Below, one piece after another: positions 1 through 5,697 of a DNA stretch of 5,992 nucleotides. The DNA comes from DASVAL01 sp035649575 (GTDB taxonomy: Bacteria; Planctomycetota; UBA1135; UBA2386): the NCBI GenBank assembly GCA_035649575.1, contig DASRJH010000332.1:1-5992 (forward strand), read 5' to 3'. The notes below the pieces were generated by a model. The model did not search any database. It saw nothing but the letters and a program-made list of their open reading frames with translations, and was not told the DNA's origin. Every line of letters starts with the position of its first letter. Position 1 is the stretch's first letter. Made by a program: the position numbers and the translations under genes.

Positions 1-1009
1 GATTGACCGTGGCGGTGATCGTCTTGGTCTCGGCGGTCGTCGTGGCGATGGTGCCGGTCGCGACGCCGTTCACGTCCGTGATGCCCGGTTGCACGAGCGT
101 GTTGTTGCTGCCGGTCGACGCGAGGGCCACGCTCTGGGCCGCGACCGGGTTGCCGTTGCTGTCGCGCACCGTGACCGTGATCGTCGACGTCGCGACTCCG
201 TTGGCGACGACGTTCGTGCTCGGCGCGGCTACCGCGGTCGACAGCGCCGCACTGAGGTTGTTCGGGTCGCCGACGAAGAGCACGTCCGGCTGTTGCGCGA
301 CGACGACCTGGCCCGGGCCGGGGTTGACCGTGGCGGTGACCGTCTTGGTCTCTGCGGTCGTGCTGGCGATGGTACCGGCCGCGACACCGCTGGCATCCGT
401 GATGCCCGGTTGCACGAGCGTGTTGTTGCTGCCCGACGAGGTCAACTGCACGGCCTGGCCCGCGACGGGATTGCCGTTCGTGTCGCGCACGGTCACCGTG
501 ATGGTCGAAGTTGCCACGCCGTCGGCGATCACCGCTGCCGTGGACGCAGTCGCCGTGGACAAGCTGGCACTGATGTTCAGTTCGCCGCCGACGAATTCGA
601 CGGTCGGGTGCTGCGCGAGCTCGATGACGTGTGAGCCTTGAAGGACCGCGATCGTGATCGTCTTGGTCTCGGCAGTGGTCGACGCGATCGTGCCCGTGGT
701 CGTGCCGTTCTGATCGGTGTCAGCGGGTTGCACGATCCTGTTGTTCGAACCGGTCGCAGTCAGCTGCACGGTGCGGCCCGCGATGGGGTTGCCGTTGGGG
801 CGCCGGATCACCACGGTGATGGTCGAGGTTTCGATGCCGTTCGCGAGGACGCCCGTCTGCGGCGCCGCGGTCGCTGACGACTGGGTCGGCGAAGCAACAG
901 TGGACACGTCGGTCATCTTGGAGCCGCATCCACCCAGTACCGCGAGCACCAGGAAGGCAGCGAGACGGAGGCGCTTGCGGCACTCTCCCACGATCGCCAA
1001 GCGAGACAT
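1..1009 (-). CDS. Ig-like (Big_1/invasin-type) repeat lipoprotein, 3' end cut off by window edge
   Basis: This frame is open for 336 codons from ATG at 1007-1009 to the left edge, with GAAAGG 7 bases upstream as ribosome binding site. Residues 1-28 form a lipoprotein signal: basic start (RKRLR), hydrophobic stretch AAFLVLAVL, then lipobox LGGC with Cys28 as the predicted lipidated residue. Residue +2 is Gly, not Asp, so outer-membrane sorting is expected (inference). A Thr/Ser/Ala-rich linker (about 31-50) leads to three tandem domains at about 48-151, 152-257 and 258-336 onward. Each carries the same signatures: A(N/D)G near the start, a TSTITV strand, NGNP(V/I)A, GSNN, a (T/D)D..G turn and TTAETKT(I/V)T. 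These match Big_1 bacterial Ig-like domains known from invasin/intimin-type adhesins and many surface proteins. A role as a surface stalk or in adhesion is inferred; the C-terminus, which may carry the functional domain, lies outside the window. The gene is a single minus-strand unit downstream of tRNA-Ala. Confidence 0.88.
   Translation of the reverse strand, partial: MSRLAIVGECRKRLRLAAFLVLAVLGGCGSKMTDVSTVASPTQSSATAAPQTGVLANGIETSTITVVIRRPNGNPIAGRTVQLTATGSNNRIVQPADTDQNGTTTGTIASTTAETKTITIAVLQGSHVIELAQHPTVEFVGGELNISASLSTATASTAAVIADGVATSTITVTVRDTNGNPVAGQAVQLTSSGSNNTLVQPGITDASGVAAGTIASTTAETKTVTATVNPGPGQVVVAQQPDVLFVGDPNNLSAALSTAVAAPSTNVVANGVATSTITVTVRDSNGNPVAAQSVALASTGSNNTLVQPGITDVNGVATGTIATTTAETKTITATVN
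2..238 (-). repeat. Big_1-like repeat unit 3 (partial)
   Basis: Third Ig-like unit (residues 258-336), 107 residues (321 bases) after unit 2 and cut by the window edge after TTTAETKTITATVN. The edge falls near the end of the Ig core, at the same place where unit 2 enters its inter-domain linker, so more units probably follow outside the window. Confidence 0.75.
239..556 (-). repeat. Big_1-like repeat unit 2
   Basis: Second Ig-like unit (residues about 152-257), starting 106 residues after the equivalent point of unit 1. Its core from TSTITVTVRD to TTAETKTVTATVN is nearly identical to unit 3, in DNA as well as protein. The inter-domain segment is PGPGQVVVAQQPDVLFVGDPNN. Near-identity to unit 3 suggests fairly recent duplication or gene conversion. 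Confidence 0.78.
557..868 (-). repeat. Big_1-like repeat unit 1
   Basis: First Ig-like unit of the lipoprotein (residues about 48-151). It is the most diverged of the three: RRPNGNPIAG replaces the RD.NGNPVA of the others, GSNNRIVQPADTD replaces GSNNTLVQPGITD, and the region after the last strand (LQGSHVIELAQHP) differs from unit 2. Boundaries are approximate because they were set by comparing the units by eye. Confidence 0.75.
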
Positions 1010-1016
1010 GTCCGTG

Positions 1017-1022
1017 CCTTTC
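1017..1022 (-). promoter_or_regulatory. Ribosome binding site of the lipoprotein gene
   Basis: GAAAGG on the minus strand lies 7 bases before the ATG at 1007-1009. It supports this start, which also gives a complete signal peptide. Confidence 0.55.
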
Positions 1023-1082
1023 GGCGGCAGACGGTGTCGACTTTATCGACGGGGACCGCTCGTGAACCCGAATGAGACGTTT

Positions 1083-1095
1083 GTCCGCAGCGGAC
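1083..1095. promoter_or_regulatory. Operator-like 13-bp palindrome upstream of the lipoprotein gene
   Basis: A perfect 6-bp inverted repeat, GTCCGC-A-GCGGAC, sits about 75 bases before the lipoprotein start. Its size and placement would suit a repressor or activator site. A second, shorter inverted repeat (GTCGA / TCGAC, 1036-1050) lies closer to the start. No confident sigma-70 -35/-10 pair can be read around either. In GC-rich DNA such a palindrome can arise by chance, so a regulatory role is only a suggestion. Confidence 0.25.
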
Positions 1096-1168
1096 CCCAA
1101 GCAGCGTCGAACGCCCAATGGCAGCGCCGGCATGTCGAGAATGCCGCCGTGCGAAGCGCGTTCAGCTT

Positions 1169-1220
1169 CAGTGACGTTCAGCAGTGACGCTCAGCAGTGA
1201 CGTTCAGCAGTGCCGTTCCG
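1169..1220. repeat. 13-bp tandem repeat, four copies
   Basis: Four head-to-tail copies of CAGTGACGTTCAG: 1169-1181 exact, 1182-1194 with one change, 1195-1207 exact, and 1208-1220 with two changes. A worn partial copy may precede them (GCGTTCAG, about 1158-1165). The array lies between the tRNA-Ala gene and the lipoprotein gene, 42 bases past the tRNA 3' end and about 160 bases before the lipoprotein start. Each unit holds the near-palindrome TGACGTTCA. It could be a simple replication-slippage repeat or a set of protein binding sites; the sequence alone does not decide. Confidence 0.8.
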
Positions 1221-1261
1221 TCGTGCTCGTCGATGCGCCGCCAATCGCCTGCGATGAGAAA

Positions 1262-1337
1262 TGGTGGAGAGTAGGGGAGTCGAACCCCTGACCTCGACAA
1301 TGCCATTGTCGCGCTCTACCAACTGAGCTAACTCCCC
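1262..1337 (-). tRNA. tRNA-Ala (anticodon GGC)
   Basis: A 76-base tRNA gene including the encoded CCA end. The acceptor stem pairs GGGGAGT with ACTCTCC and contains the G3:U70 wobble pair, the classic alanine identity element. The D stem is GCTC/GAGC around AGTTGGTA. The anticodon stem CGACA/TGTCG encloses loop ATGGCAT, giving anticodon GGC, which reads GCC (and GCU by wobble). The variable loop is AGGTC, and the T stem AGGGG/CCCCT encloses TTCGACT. The discriminator base is A. All stems pair, so the gene appears functional. No T-rich terminator is seen downstream. GCC is a favoured alanine codon in this GC-rich genome. Confidence 0.97.
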
Positions 1338-1492
1338 GCCCCGATAAGCAGGCCAAGTCCCTTTCAGCCAGCGGCTTCGGCATCCTGGACCGCGAGGTCC
1401 CACCAACTGTCGGCACTGGGGTTTCAAGGGGAACGGCCGAACGTAGCGCGCCCGACGTGAAGTGCAAGCGCTTCCTCGTGCTCGGTGGTTTG

Positions 1493-1552
1493 TCATCGCC
1501 GCAACGCGGCGTCCCCGTGCGGAGCAGCCGCGAGCCGCCGCTGCGGCGATGA
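1493..1552. repeat. 60-base imperfect inverted repeat (large hairpin)
   Basis: TCATCGCCGCA (1493-1503) is the exact reverse complement of TGCGGCGATGA (1542-1552). After a 2-base bulge (1504-1505) the pairing continues for 6 bp (GCGGCG 1506-1511 with CGCCGC 1536-1541). The apical loop can form another 4-bp stem (GCGG 1519-1522 with CCGC 1528-1531). No T-run follows on either strand, so it does not look like a standard intrinsic terminator. It could be part of a structured RNA, a repeated extragenic palindrome or a protein binding site. Confidence 0.7.
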
Positions 1553-1681
1553 GTCCGGACCACCGGGGCGGGGGCTCGCGGCAGTTTCCAAGTAGCCCCA
1601 ACCTTCCTCTGGCCGCGTCCGACCGCGCGCGCTAGGCTCGCCTTTCGCATCGACGGCTGGTTCAGGTCAAGGCCAGCGTGT

Positions 1682-1700
1682 CGCGCCGGGAGCCGGCGCG
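1682..1700. repeat. Strong GC hairpin upstream of the coiled-coil gene
   Basis: CGCGCCGG (1682-1689) pairs perfectly with CCGGCGCG (1693-1700) around a GAG loop. All eight pairs are G:C. It lies 61 bases before the ATG at 1762 and, if transcribed, would be in the 5' leader of the operon. No T-run follows. Its function, if any, is unknown. Confidence 0.55.
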
Positions 1701-1750
1701 GCTGGTCGCGGTCGGCGATGGCTGAGGCGGTGGCGTGATCGCCGTATTTC

Positions 1751-1755
1751 GAGGG
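1751..1755 (+). promoter_or_regulatory. Ribosome binding site deciding the start of the coiled-coil gene
   Basis: GAGGG ends 6 bases before the ATG at 1762. This spacing favours that ATG over the in-frame GTG at 1735, which lies 27 bases upstream and has no comparable site. Confidence 0.6.
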
Positions 1756-1761
1756 CGCACG

Positions 1762-2619
1762 ATGGTCAACAAGGGATCGTTTTTCCAACGCTTGAAGGAA
1801 CGATGGGGTAGTTCAGGCTCGGGGGTGCGCGTGGATGCGCGCAGCGGTGAGAGGGGCGCGGGCCCCGTGCAACGTGTCGAGCCCGAGCGCACGAAACCGA
1901 ACGGCCGCGAGCTCGCGAGCGAGCTGGCGCCCGCCGAAACGCGTTCGCAGCGCAAGCTGTCCGAGCGGGAGGAGGCGCTGCTCGCGCTCAGCACGCACTT
2001 CAAGGAACTGTCGACGATGCTGCGGGGTTCGCAGGCGCGCATGGACGACCAGCTCGAGAAGCTCGTCACGGCGACGAGCTCGCTGACGACGCTGCCGGCA
2101 CTGTCGCAACAGCAGCTCGAGATGCTGCGCGCGGTTTCGGCGCACATGGAGCGCCAGAATGCTCTCGGCGCACAGCTCACGACCACGATCACGAAGCTGC
2201 CGAGCCTGCTGCAGAACGTGGAGGCTGCGCTGCAACGCGCGGCGGCCACCGACGAGCGCACGGCGGCGACGGTGCGCGAGTTCCAGACCACGATGGATCG
2301 CATCCACAGCTCGATGGGGCAGATGGTCCAGAGCAGCGACCGCCAGGCCAAGGCTACGCAGCAGCTCGCCGAACACCGCGACGAAGCGCTCAAGGGCCTC
2401 GTCGAGGGCATCGAGCTGTCGCACCAGAAAACGTCGCACGAGCTCATGCGCACGACGGACGAAGGCCTGCTGTCCTTGCGGCGCATCAACGAGGACCAGA
2501 GCAACCGCCTGCAGCGCACGATCGAGGACAACGCGGGCTGGAGCCGCGCCGTGATGTTCGGCATCGGTGTCGTCGTGCTCGGCATCGGCGCCCTGATCGT
2601 GCTGCAGATCGCGCGGTGA
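1762..2619 (+). CDS. Coiled-coil protein with a single C-terminal membrane helix, function unknown
   Basis: Predicted protein of 285 residues. The N-terminus is basic and amphipathic (NKGSFFQRLKERW), followed by a Gly/Arg/Pro-rich, probably disordered stretch to about residue 60. From about 65 to 255 it is rich in Glu, Gln, Arg, Leu and Ala, with heptad-like spacing typical of a long coiled coil, and has few aromatic residues. The last 23 residues (AVMFGIGVVVLGIGALIVLQ, then IAR) form one hydrophobic helix ending at the stop, so the protein looks tail-anchored in the inner membrane with its coiled coil in the cytoplasm. The pattern recalls the rod of chemoreceptors, but I do not see the conserved signalling tip or a HAMP domain, so I do not call it one. 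A long-frame GTG start at 1735 is possible but less likely. The stop overlaps the start of the phosphatase gene by 4 bases, implying coupled translation. I do not recognise the family. Confidence 0.85.
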   Translation: MVNKGSFFQRLKERWGSSGSGVRVDARSGERGAGPVQRVEPERTKPNGRELASELAPAETRSQRKLSEREEALLALSTHFKELSTMLRGSQARMDDQLEKLVTATSSLTTLPALSQQQLEMLRAVSAHMERQNALGAQLTTTITKLPSLLQNVEAALQRAAATDERTAATVREFQTTMDRIHSSMGQMVQSSDRQAKATQQLAEHRDEALKGLVEGIELSHQKTSHELMRTTDEGLLSLRRINEDQSNRLQRTIEDNAGWSRAVMFGIGVVVLGIGALIVLQIAR

Positions 2620-3233
2620 CAGCAGCCGGCAGCGAACGCCGCCTCTGGCTCGTGCGGCACGGCGAGACCGAGGGCCAGTCGTCGGTGCGCTTCCACGGTC
2701 GCAACGACGTGCCGCTGTCGGACGAGGGCCGTTGCCAGATCCAGGCGCTCGTGCCGTGGTTGTCGGGCGTCGACTTCGTGCGCGTCGTGCATTCGCCGCT
2801 GGTCCGGGCGGCCGAGTCGGCGGCCATCCTCGCGGCCGGGTGCGGCGTGTCGTTGCAGCGGCTTCACGCGGACGAACGGCTGCGCGAGATCTCGTTCGGT
2901 GCCTGCGAGGGCCTGACGGCCGACGAGATCGCCGCAGCCTTCCCGGACTTCTGGCGCGCCCACCGCGCGGGCGCCGCCGAGGGTTTCCCGGACGGCGAAC
3001 GCAAGGACGACTTCGCGGCGCGCGTGTCGGCGGCCGCGATCGACCTCGCGCGCGACCCGTGGCAGGGCGACCTGCTCGTGGTGGCGCACCGCGGCAGCGT
3101 GCGACAGACCCTGCGGGCGCTGCTCGGCGTGCCGAGGGGCGTGCAGGACCCGTTCGGCGTCGCTCTCGGCAGCCTCACCATCCTGCGCGAGGCCGGAACC
3201 TGGCAGCTCGACCTGATCGGCGCCTTGCCGTAG
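2616..3233 (+). CDS. Histidine phosphatase family protein (phosphoglycerate mutase-like)
   Basis: Predicted protein of 205 residues starting with GTG at 2616, inside the GTGA overlap with the previous stop; no separate ribosome binding site is seen. It has the full active-site set of the histidine phosphatase branch 1 superfamily: RHGET near the N-terminus (His15 is the phosphorylated residue), SPLVRAAES (Arg64), the acidic residue in LREISFGACEG (Glu91) and the second histidine in VVAHRGSVR (His158). FHGRNDVPLSDEGR corresponds to the usual G..D.PL...G segment. Members include cofactor-dependent phosphoglycerate mutases, alpha-ribazole phosphatase (CobC), fructose-2,6-bisphosphatase-like and broad phosphatases. 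The length fits the small phosphatases better than GpmA (about 230-250 residues). The substrate cannot be told; no cobalamin genes are nearby. VAHRGSVR, where VSHGG..R is common, places Arg159 next to the catalytic histidine. A cytosolic enzyme is expected, as no signal peptide is seen. Confidence 0.92.
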   Translation: MTAAGSERRLWLVRHGETEGQSSVRFHGRNDVPLSDEGRCQIQALVPWLSGVDFVRVVHSPLVRAAESAAILAAGCGVSLQRLHADERLREISFGACEGLTADEIAAAFPDFWRAHRAGAAEGFPDGERKDDFAARVSAAAIDLARDPWQGDLLVVAHRGSVRQTLRALLGVPRGVQDPFGVALGSLTILREAGTWQLDLIGALP

Positions 3234-3271
3234 CGCAACCGCGCGACTTTGCTTGGCAGGACCGGCCCGAT

Positions 3272-3287
3272 CCGCGATCCTGCGCGG
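3272..3287 (+). promoter_or_regulatory. Small hairpin just before the gltX start
   Basis: CCGCG (3272-3276) pairs with CGCGG (3283-3287) around a 6-base loop, ending 6 bases before the ATG at 3294. It occupies the place where a ribosome binding site would sit, and no Shine-Dalgarno-like sequence is visible there. It might reduce translation of gltX, but a 5-bp GC stem is common in such DNA. Confidence 0.25.
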
Positions 3288-3293
3288 TTCCCG

Positions 3294-4850
3294 ATGATCA
3301 GTCCTTCGCCGCGCCTGCGTTTTGCTCCGTCCCCGACCGGTCCGCTGCACCTCGGCGGCGTCCGCACGGCGCTCTACAACTGGGCCGCGGCGCGCGCGCT
3401 CGGCGGTGCGTTCCTGCTCCGCATCGAAGACACGGACCAGGCGCGCAGTTCCGCCGCCTCGCTGCAGATCATCCTGCAGGGCCTGCGCTGGCTCGGCATC
3501 GACTGGGACGAAGGTCCCGAGTTCGAGGGTTGCGGGGGCGGGGGTTTCGGCCCGTATTTCCAGATGCAGCGGCTGCCGCTCTACCGGCAGGCGGCGGATC
3601 GCCTGCTCGCGTCGGGGCACGCGTATCCGTGTTACTGCACGTCCGAGGAGATCGAAGCGGGCCGCAAGGAGCTCGAGCTGCAGAAGACCGGGTTCTACGG
3701 CTACAACGGCCGCTGCCGCCACTTGACGGCCGGGCAGCGCGCTGCGTTCGAGAAGCAGGGCAGGAAGCGGAACCTTCGTTTCCTGATGCCCGAGGCGCGC
3801 GCGATGAAGGTCCACGATCTCGTGCGCGGCGAGGTCGAGGTCAACACGAAGGAGCTCGACGACTGGGTCATGCTGCGCCCCGACGGCGTGCCGCTCTACA
3901 ACTTCGCGTGCGTCGTCGACGACATCGGCATGAAGATCACGCACGTCGTGCGCGGCGAGGAGCACTTCCTGAACGGCATCAAGCAGCGGCTCTTGTTCGA
4001 GGCGCTCGACGCGCCATGCCCGTTCTTCGCGCACATTCCGCTGATCCTGAACAAGGAGGGCAAGAAGCTCAGCAAGCGCGACGCCGACACAAACATGCTC
4101 GACTACCGCGACAAGGGCTTCCCGCCCGAAGCGGTCTTCAACTACATCGCGCTGCTCGGCTGGGGTTTCTCGGCCGACCGCGACGTGTTCACGCGCGAGG
4201 AGATGGTCGCGGCCTTCCGGATCGAAGGCATCGGCAAGTCCGGGGCGAGGTTCGACGAAGAAAAACTGCGCTGGATGTGCGGCGAATACGTGCGGGCATG
4301 GTCGAAGGCGGAATGCGTCGAGCGCGCGCGGCCGTGGCTGCAAGGGGTCGTGCCCGAGGTCGTGTTCACGCAGCACGCTGCCTGGTTGCAGAACGCGATC
4401 GCGTGTTACCAGGAGCGCGTGGCGCTGCTGTCCGAGTTCGCGGGCAAGATCGGCTGGCTGTTCGGCGATCCGGCCATGGACGAGGCCGCGAAGAAGAACC
4501 TCGCGAAGGAGCCTGCGGCGGCGCAGTGGCTGCGCGACTACGCGGACGTCCTGGCGCGGTCCAACCTGCCGCCGAGCTTCCCGCAGGATCGAGGCAAGGC
4601 GGACGCCGCCGTTTCGCTGCCGTCGAAGAAGGACGCGCCGATGCCGGCCTGCGCGTTCGACACGCCATCCCAGATCGAGGCCGCGTGCCGCGCGTTCACG
4701 GAGGGCATGGGCGTGCAGTTCGGCAGCTTCGTGCATCCGGTGCGCGCGGCGCTCACCGGTACCGACAAGGGGCCGGGCCTGTTCGACGCAATCTTTCTGC
4801 TCGGCAAGGAGACGTGCGTGCGGCGGCTGCGCGCCGCGGCGGGGCCCTGA
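3294..4850 (+). CDS. gltX: Glutamyl-tRNA synthetase
   Basis: Predicted protein of 518 residues that charges tRNA-Glu with glutamate in the cytoplasm (class Ib synthetase). The N-terminus RLRFAPSPTGPLHLGG carries the HIGH-type motif (HLGG, 19-22), and KKLSKRD (257-263) is the KMSKS loop. LLRIEDTD (41-48) is typical of GluRS. Cys113, Cys115, Cys141 and His143 (CYC...CRH) match the zinc site of E. coli-type GluRS. Residues from about 330 on are the helical anticodon-binding part. It is longer than the usual 465-490 residues, partly from a Gly-rich insert (GCGGGG, 79-84). PYFQMQR replaces the common PYRQSER, and RGEEH replaces RGEDH. The ATG at 3294 is chosen because PSPRLRFAPSPTG then sits where GluRS proteins begin; TTG at 3249 would add 15 unrelated residues. 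No clear ribosome binding site precedes it, and a small hairpin (3272-3287) lies just before it. It follows the phosphatase gene by 60 bases. Whether it also charges tRNA-Gln cannot be told. Confidence 0.96.
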   Translation: MISPSPRLRFAPSPTGPLHLGGVRTALYNWAAARALGGAFLLRIEDTDQARSSAASLQIILQGLRWLGIDWDEGPEFEGCGGGGFGPYFQMQRLPLYRQAADRLLASGHAYPCYCTSEEIEAGRKELELQKTGFYGYNGRCRHLTAGQRAAFEKQGRKRNLRFLMPEARAMKVHDLVRGEVEVNTKELDDWVMLRPDGVPLYNFACVVDDIGMKITHVVRGEEHFLNGIKQRLLFEALDAPCPFFAHIPLILNKEGKKLSKRDADTNMLDYRDKGFPPEAVFNYIALLGWGFSADRDVFTREEMVAAFRIEGIGKSGARFDEEKLRWMCGEYVRAWSKAECVERARPWLQGVVPEVVFTQHAAWLQNAIACYQERVALLSEFAGKIGWLFGDPAMDEAAKKNLAKEPAAAQWLRDYADVLARSNLPPSFPQDRGKADAAVSLPSKKDAPMPACAFDTPSQIEAACRAFTEGMGVQFGSFVHPVRAALTGTDKGPGLFDAIFLLGKETCVRRLRAAAGP

Positions 4851-4851
4851 C

Positions 4852-5697
4852 TCAGCCGCCGCGCATCTGGGCGAATTCCAGGTCGAACACGATGGCGGCG
4901 CCTGCAGCCTCGCCGTCGGACACCGAGGCGTGGCCCGTGCGCGCCATCGCCGCCGCGCGACGCAGCGCAGGCTGCAGCGAGGGATCCGCGACCTTGGCCT
5001 GCTGGTGCAGCCAGTCGTAGCGCGTGACTGGCACGAGGCTCGCGAACAAGAAGCTCGCCGACAGGGCCGCAGTGGCAATGCGCCAATGCCACAGCGACCG
5101 CGAGGACTCGCGCGGGCGTGCGAGCGCAAGGAACGTCAGGCCGAAGCCCGCTACGAGTCCGGCGATGTGGGCCGTGTTGCTGATGAAGGGCAGCAGCCAG
5201 CCGATCACGAGGTTGGCCGCGATCATCCCGAGCAGGCGTCGCGGTCCTTCGAACTCGAGGAACGAGAACAGATGGCGGCCCGAGCGCATGTTCAGTGCGA
5301 CGAGCGCGCCGAGCATGCCGAACAGCGCACCCGAGCCGCCGACGACCGGTTGCCAGGGGTCGCAGACCAGGCACACGCCGATGCTGGCCCCGAGCGCGGA
5401 GACGACGTAGAGCAGAGCGAAACGCAGGCTGCCGAAGAAGCGTTCGAGCGTGGGGCCGATGCTGAGCAGCATTGCCGTGTTGAAGGCGAGGTGCACGATG
5501 CCGCCGTGCAGGAACGCGCACGACAGCATGCGCCACGCCTCGCCGTCGGCGGCGAGGGCCGGTTGCAGCCAGCCGTAGTGGTAGAGCTGCTCGCTCGAGG
5601 GTTGGAACGGGTTGGTCAGGATCGACAACGTCACGTAAGCCAGCGCCATGACGAGCGTCACGGGGATCTCGTCGGCGTGTTCGAGCAGGGCCTTCAC
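4852..5697 (-). CDS. Rhomboid family intramembrane serine protease
   Basis: Predicted polytopic membrane protein of 281 residues. The rhomboid signature is complete: H64GGIVH69LAFN73 in the second core helix (matching His145, His150 and Asn154 of E. coli GlpG), an ERFFGS motif after it, the nucleophile Ser122 in G120GSG with ALFG following, and catalytic His177 in HIAGLVAGFG. Rhomboids cut membrane proteins within or near a transmembrane segment; the substrate here is unknown. Hydrophobic stretches lie at about 12-27, 58-81, 92-112, 118-136, 155-172, 175-191 and 200-220. A soluble tail of about 60 residues follows, ending in MRGG. GTG at 5695-5697 is chosen as start because GAGGGAG sits 6 bases upstream and the start overlaps the TPR gene stop as GTGA. 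An in-frame GTG at 5716-5718 would add 7 residues. The stop is one base from the convergent gltX stop. It lacks the GlpG N-terminal cytoplasmic domain. Confidence 0.94.
   Translation of the reverse strand: MKALLEHADEIPVTLVMALAYVTLSILTNPFQPSSEQLYHYGWLQPALAADGEAWRMLSCAFLHGGIVHLAFNTAMLLSIGPTLERFFGSLRFALLYVVSALGASIGVCLVCDPWQPVVGGSGALFGMLGALVALNMRSGRHLFSFLEFEGPRRLLGMIAANLVIGWLLPFISNTAHIAGLVAGFGLTFLALARPRESSRSLWHWRIATAALSASFLFASLVPVTRYDWLHQQAKVADPSLQPALRRAAAMARTGHASVSDGEAAGAAIVFDLEFAQMRGG

Larger units (their letters stand above)
1338..1761. other. Intergenic region between tRNA-Ala and the coiled-coil gene
   Basis: These 424 bases separate the leftward tRNA gene from the rightward coiled-coil gene and should hold both promoters. 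I see no confident -35/-10 pair for either, as expected where GC is so high. No convincing protein gene is present; the open frames here run through the tRNA on the wrong strand. It does hold a 60-base inverted repeat (1493-1552), an 8-bp-stem hairpin (1682-1700) and a small hairpin GGACC-GCGA-GGTCC (1387-1400). An unrecognised small RNA remains possible. Confidence 0.5.

Noticed and set aside
3..641. A plus-strand open frame of 212 codons with apparent internal repeats
   Set aside because: The repeats are the mirror of the Ig-like units on the minus strand, where they read as well-formed Big_1 domains behind a lipoprotein signal and a ribosome binding site.
1244..1255. Small inverted repeat ATCGC-CT-GCGAT just after the tRNA as a terminator
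   Set aside because: The stem is only 4-5 bp and no T-run follows on the minus strand.
1338..1375. TTATCG just upstream of tRNA-Ala as a possible -10 box
   Set aside because: It would place the transcription start at or inside the mature tRNA 5' end, and there is no matching -35 element.
1191..1788. Two minus-strand open frames across the tRNA region, with segments such as GRGVSSVGRA and GELAQLVER
   Set aside because: These segments are translations of the tRNA-Ala gene, a well-known annotation artefact, and the rest has no recognisable protein features.
4852..4857. Gly-Gly at the rhomboid C-terminus as a processing or conjugation signal
   Set aside because: Two residues at the end of a Gly/Ala-rich tail are not evidence; no ubiquitin-like fold or activating enzyme is present in the window.
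2732..5020. A 762-codon plus-strand open frame overlapping the phosphatase and gltX genes
   Set aside because: It is an out-of-frame shadow made of Arg/Gly/Ala-rich sequence and is incompatible with the well-supported genes in the other frame.
1662..5129. A 1155-codon open frame on the minus strand spanning the coiled-coil, phosphatase and gltX genes
   Set aside because: It is antisense to three genes with clear family motifs and start signals. Its product is a run of Arg, Ala, Leu and Ser with no recognisable domain, as expected from GC-rich codon bias on the opposite strand.
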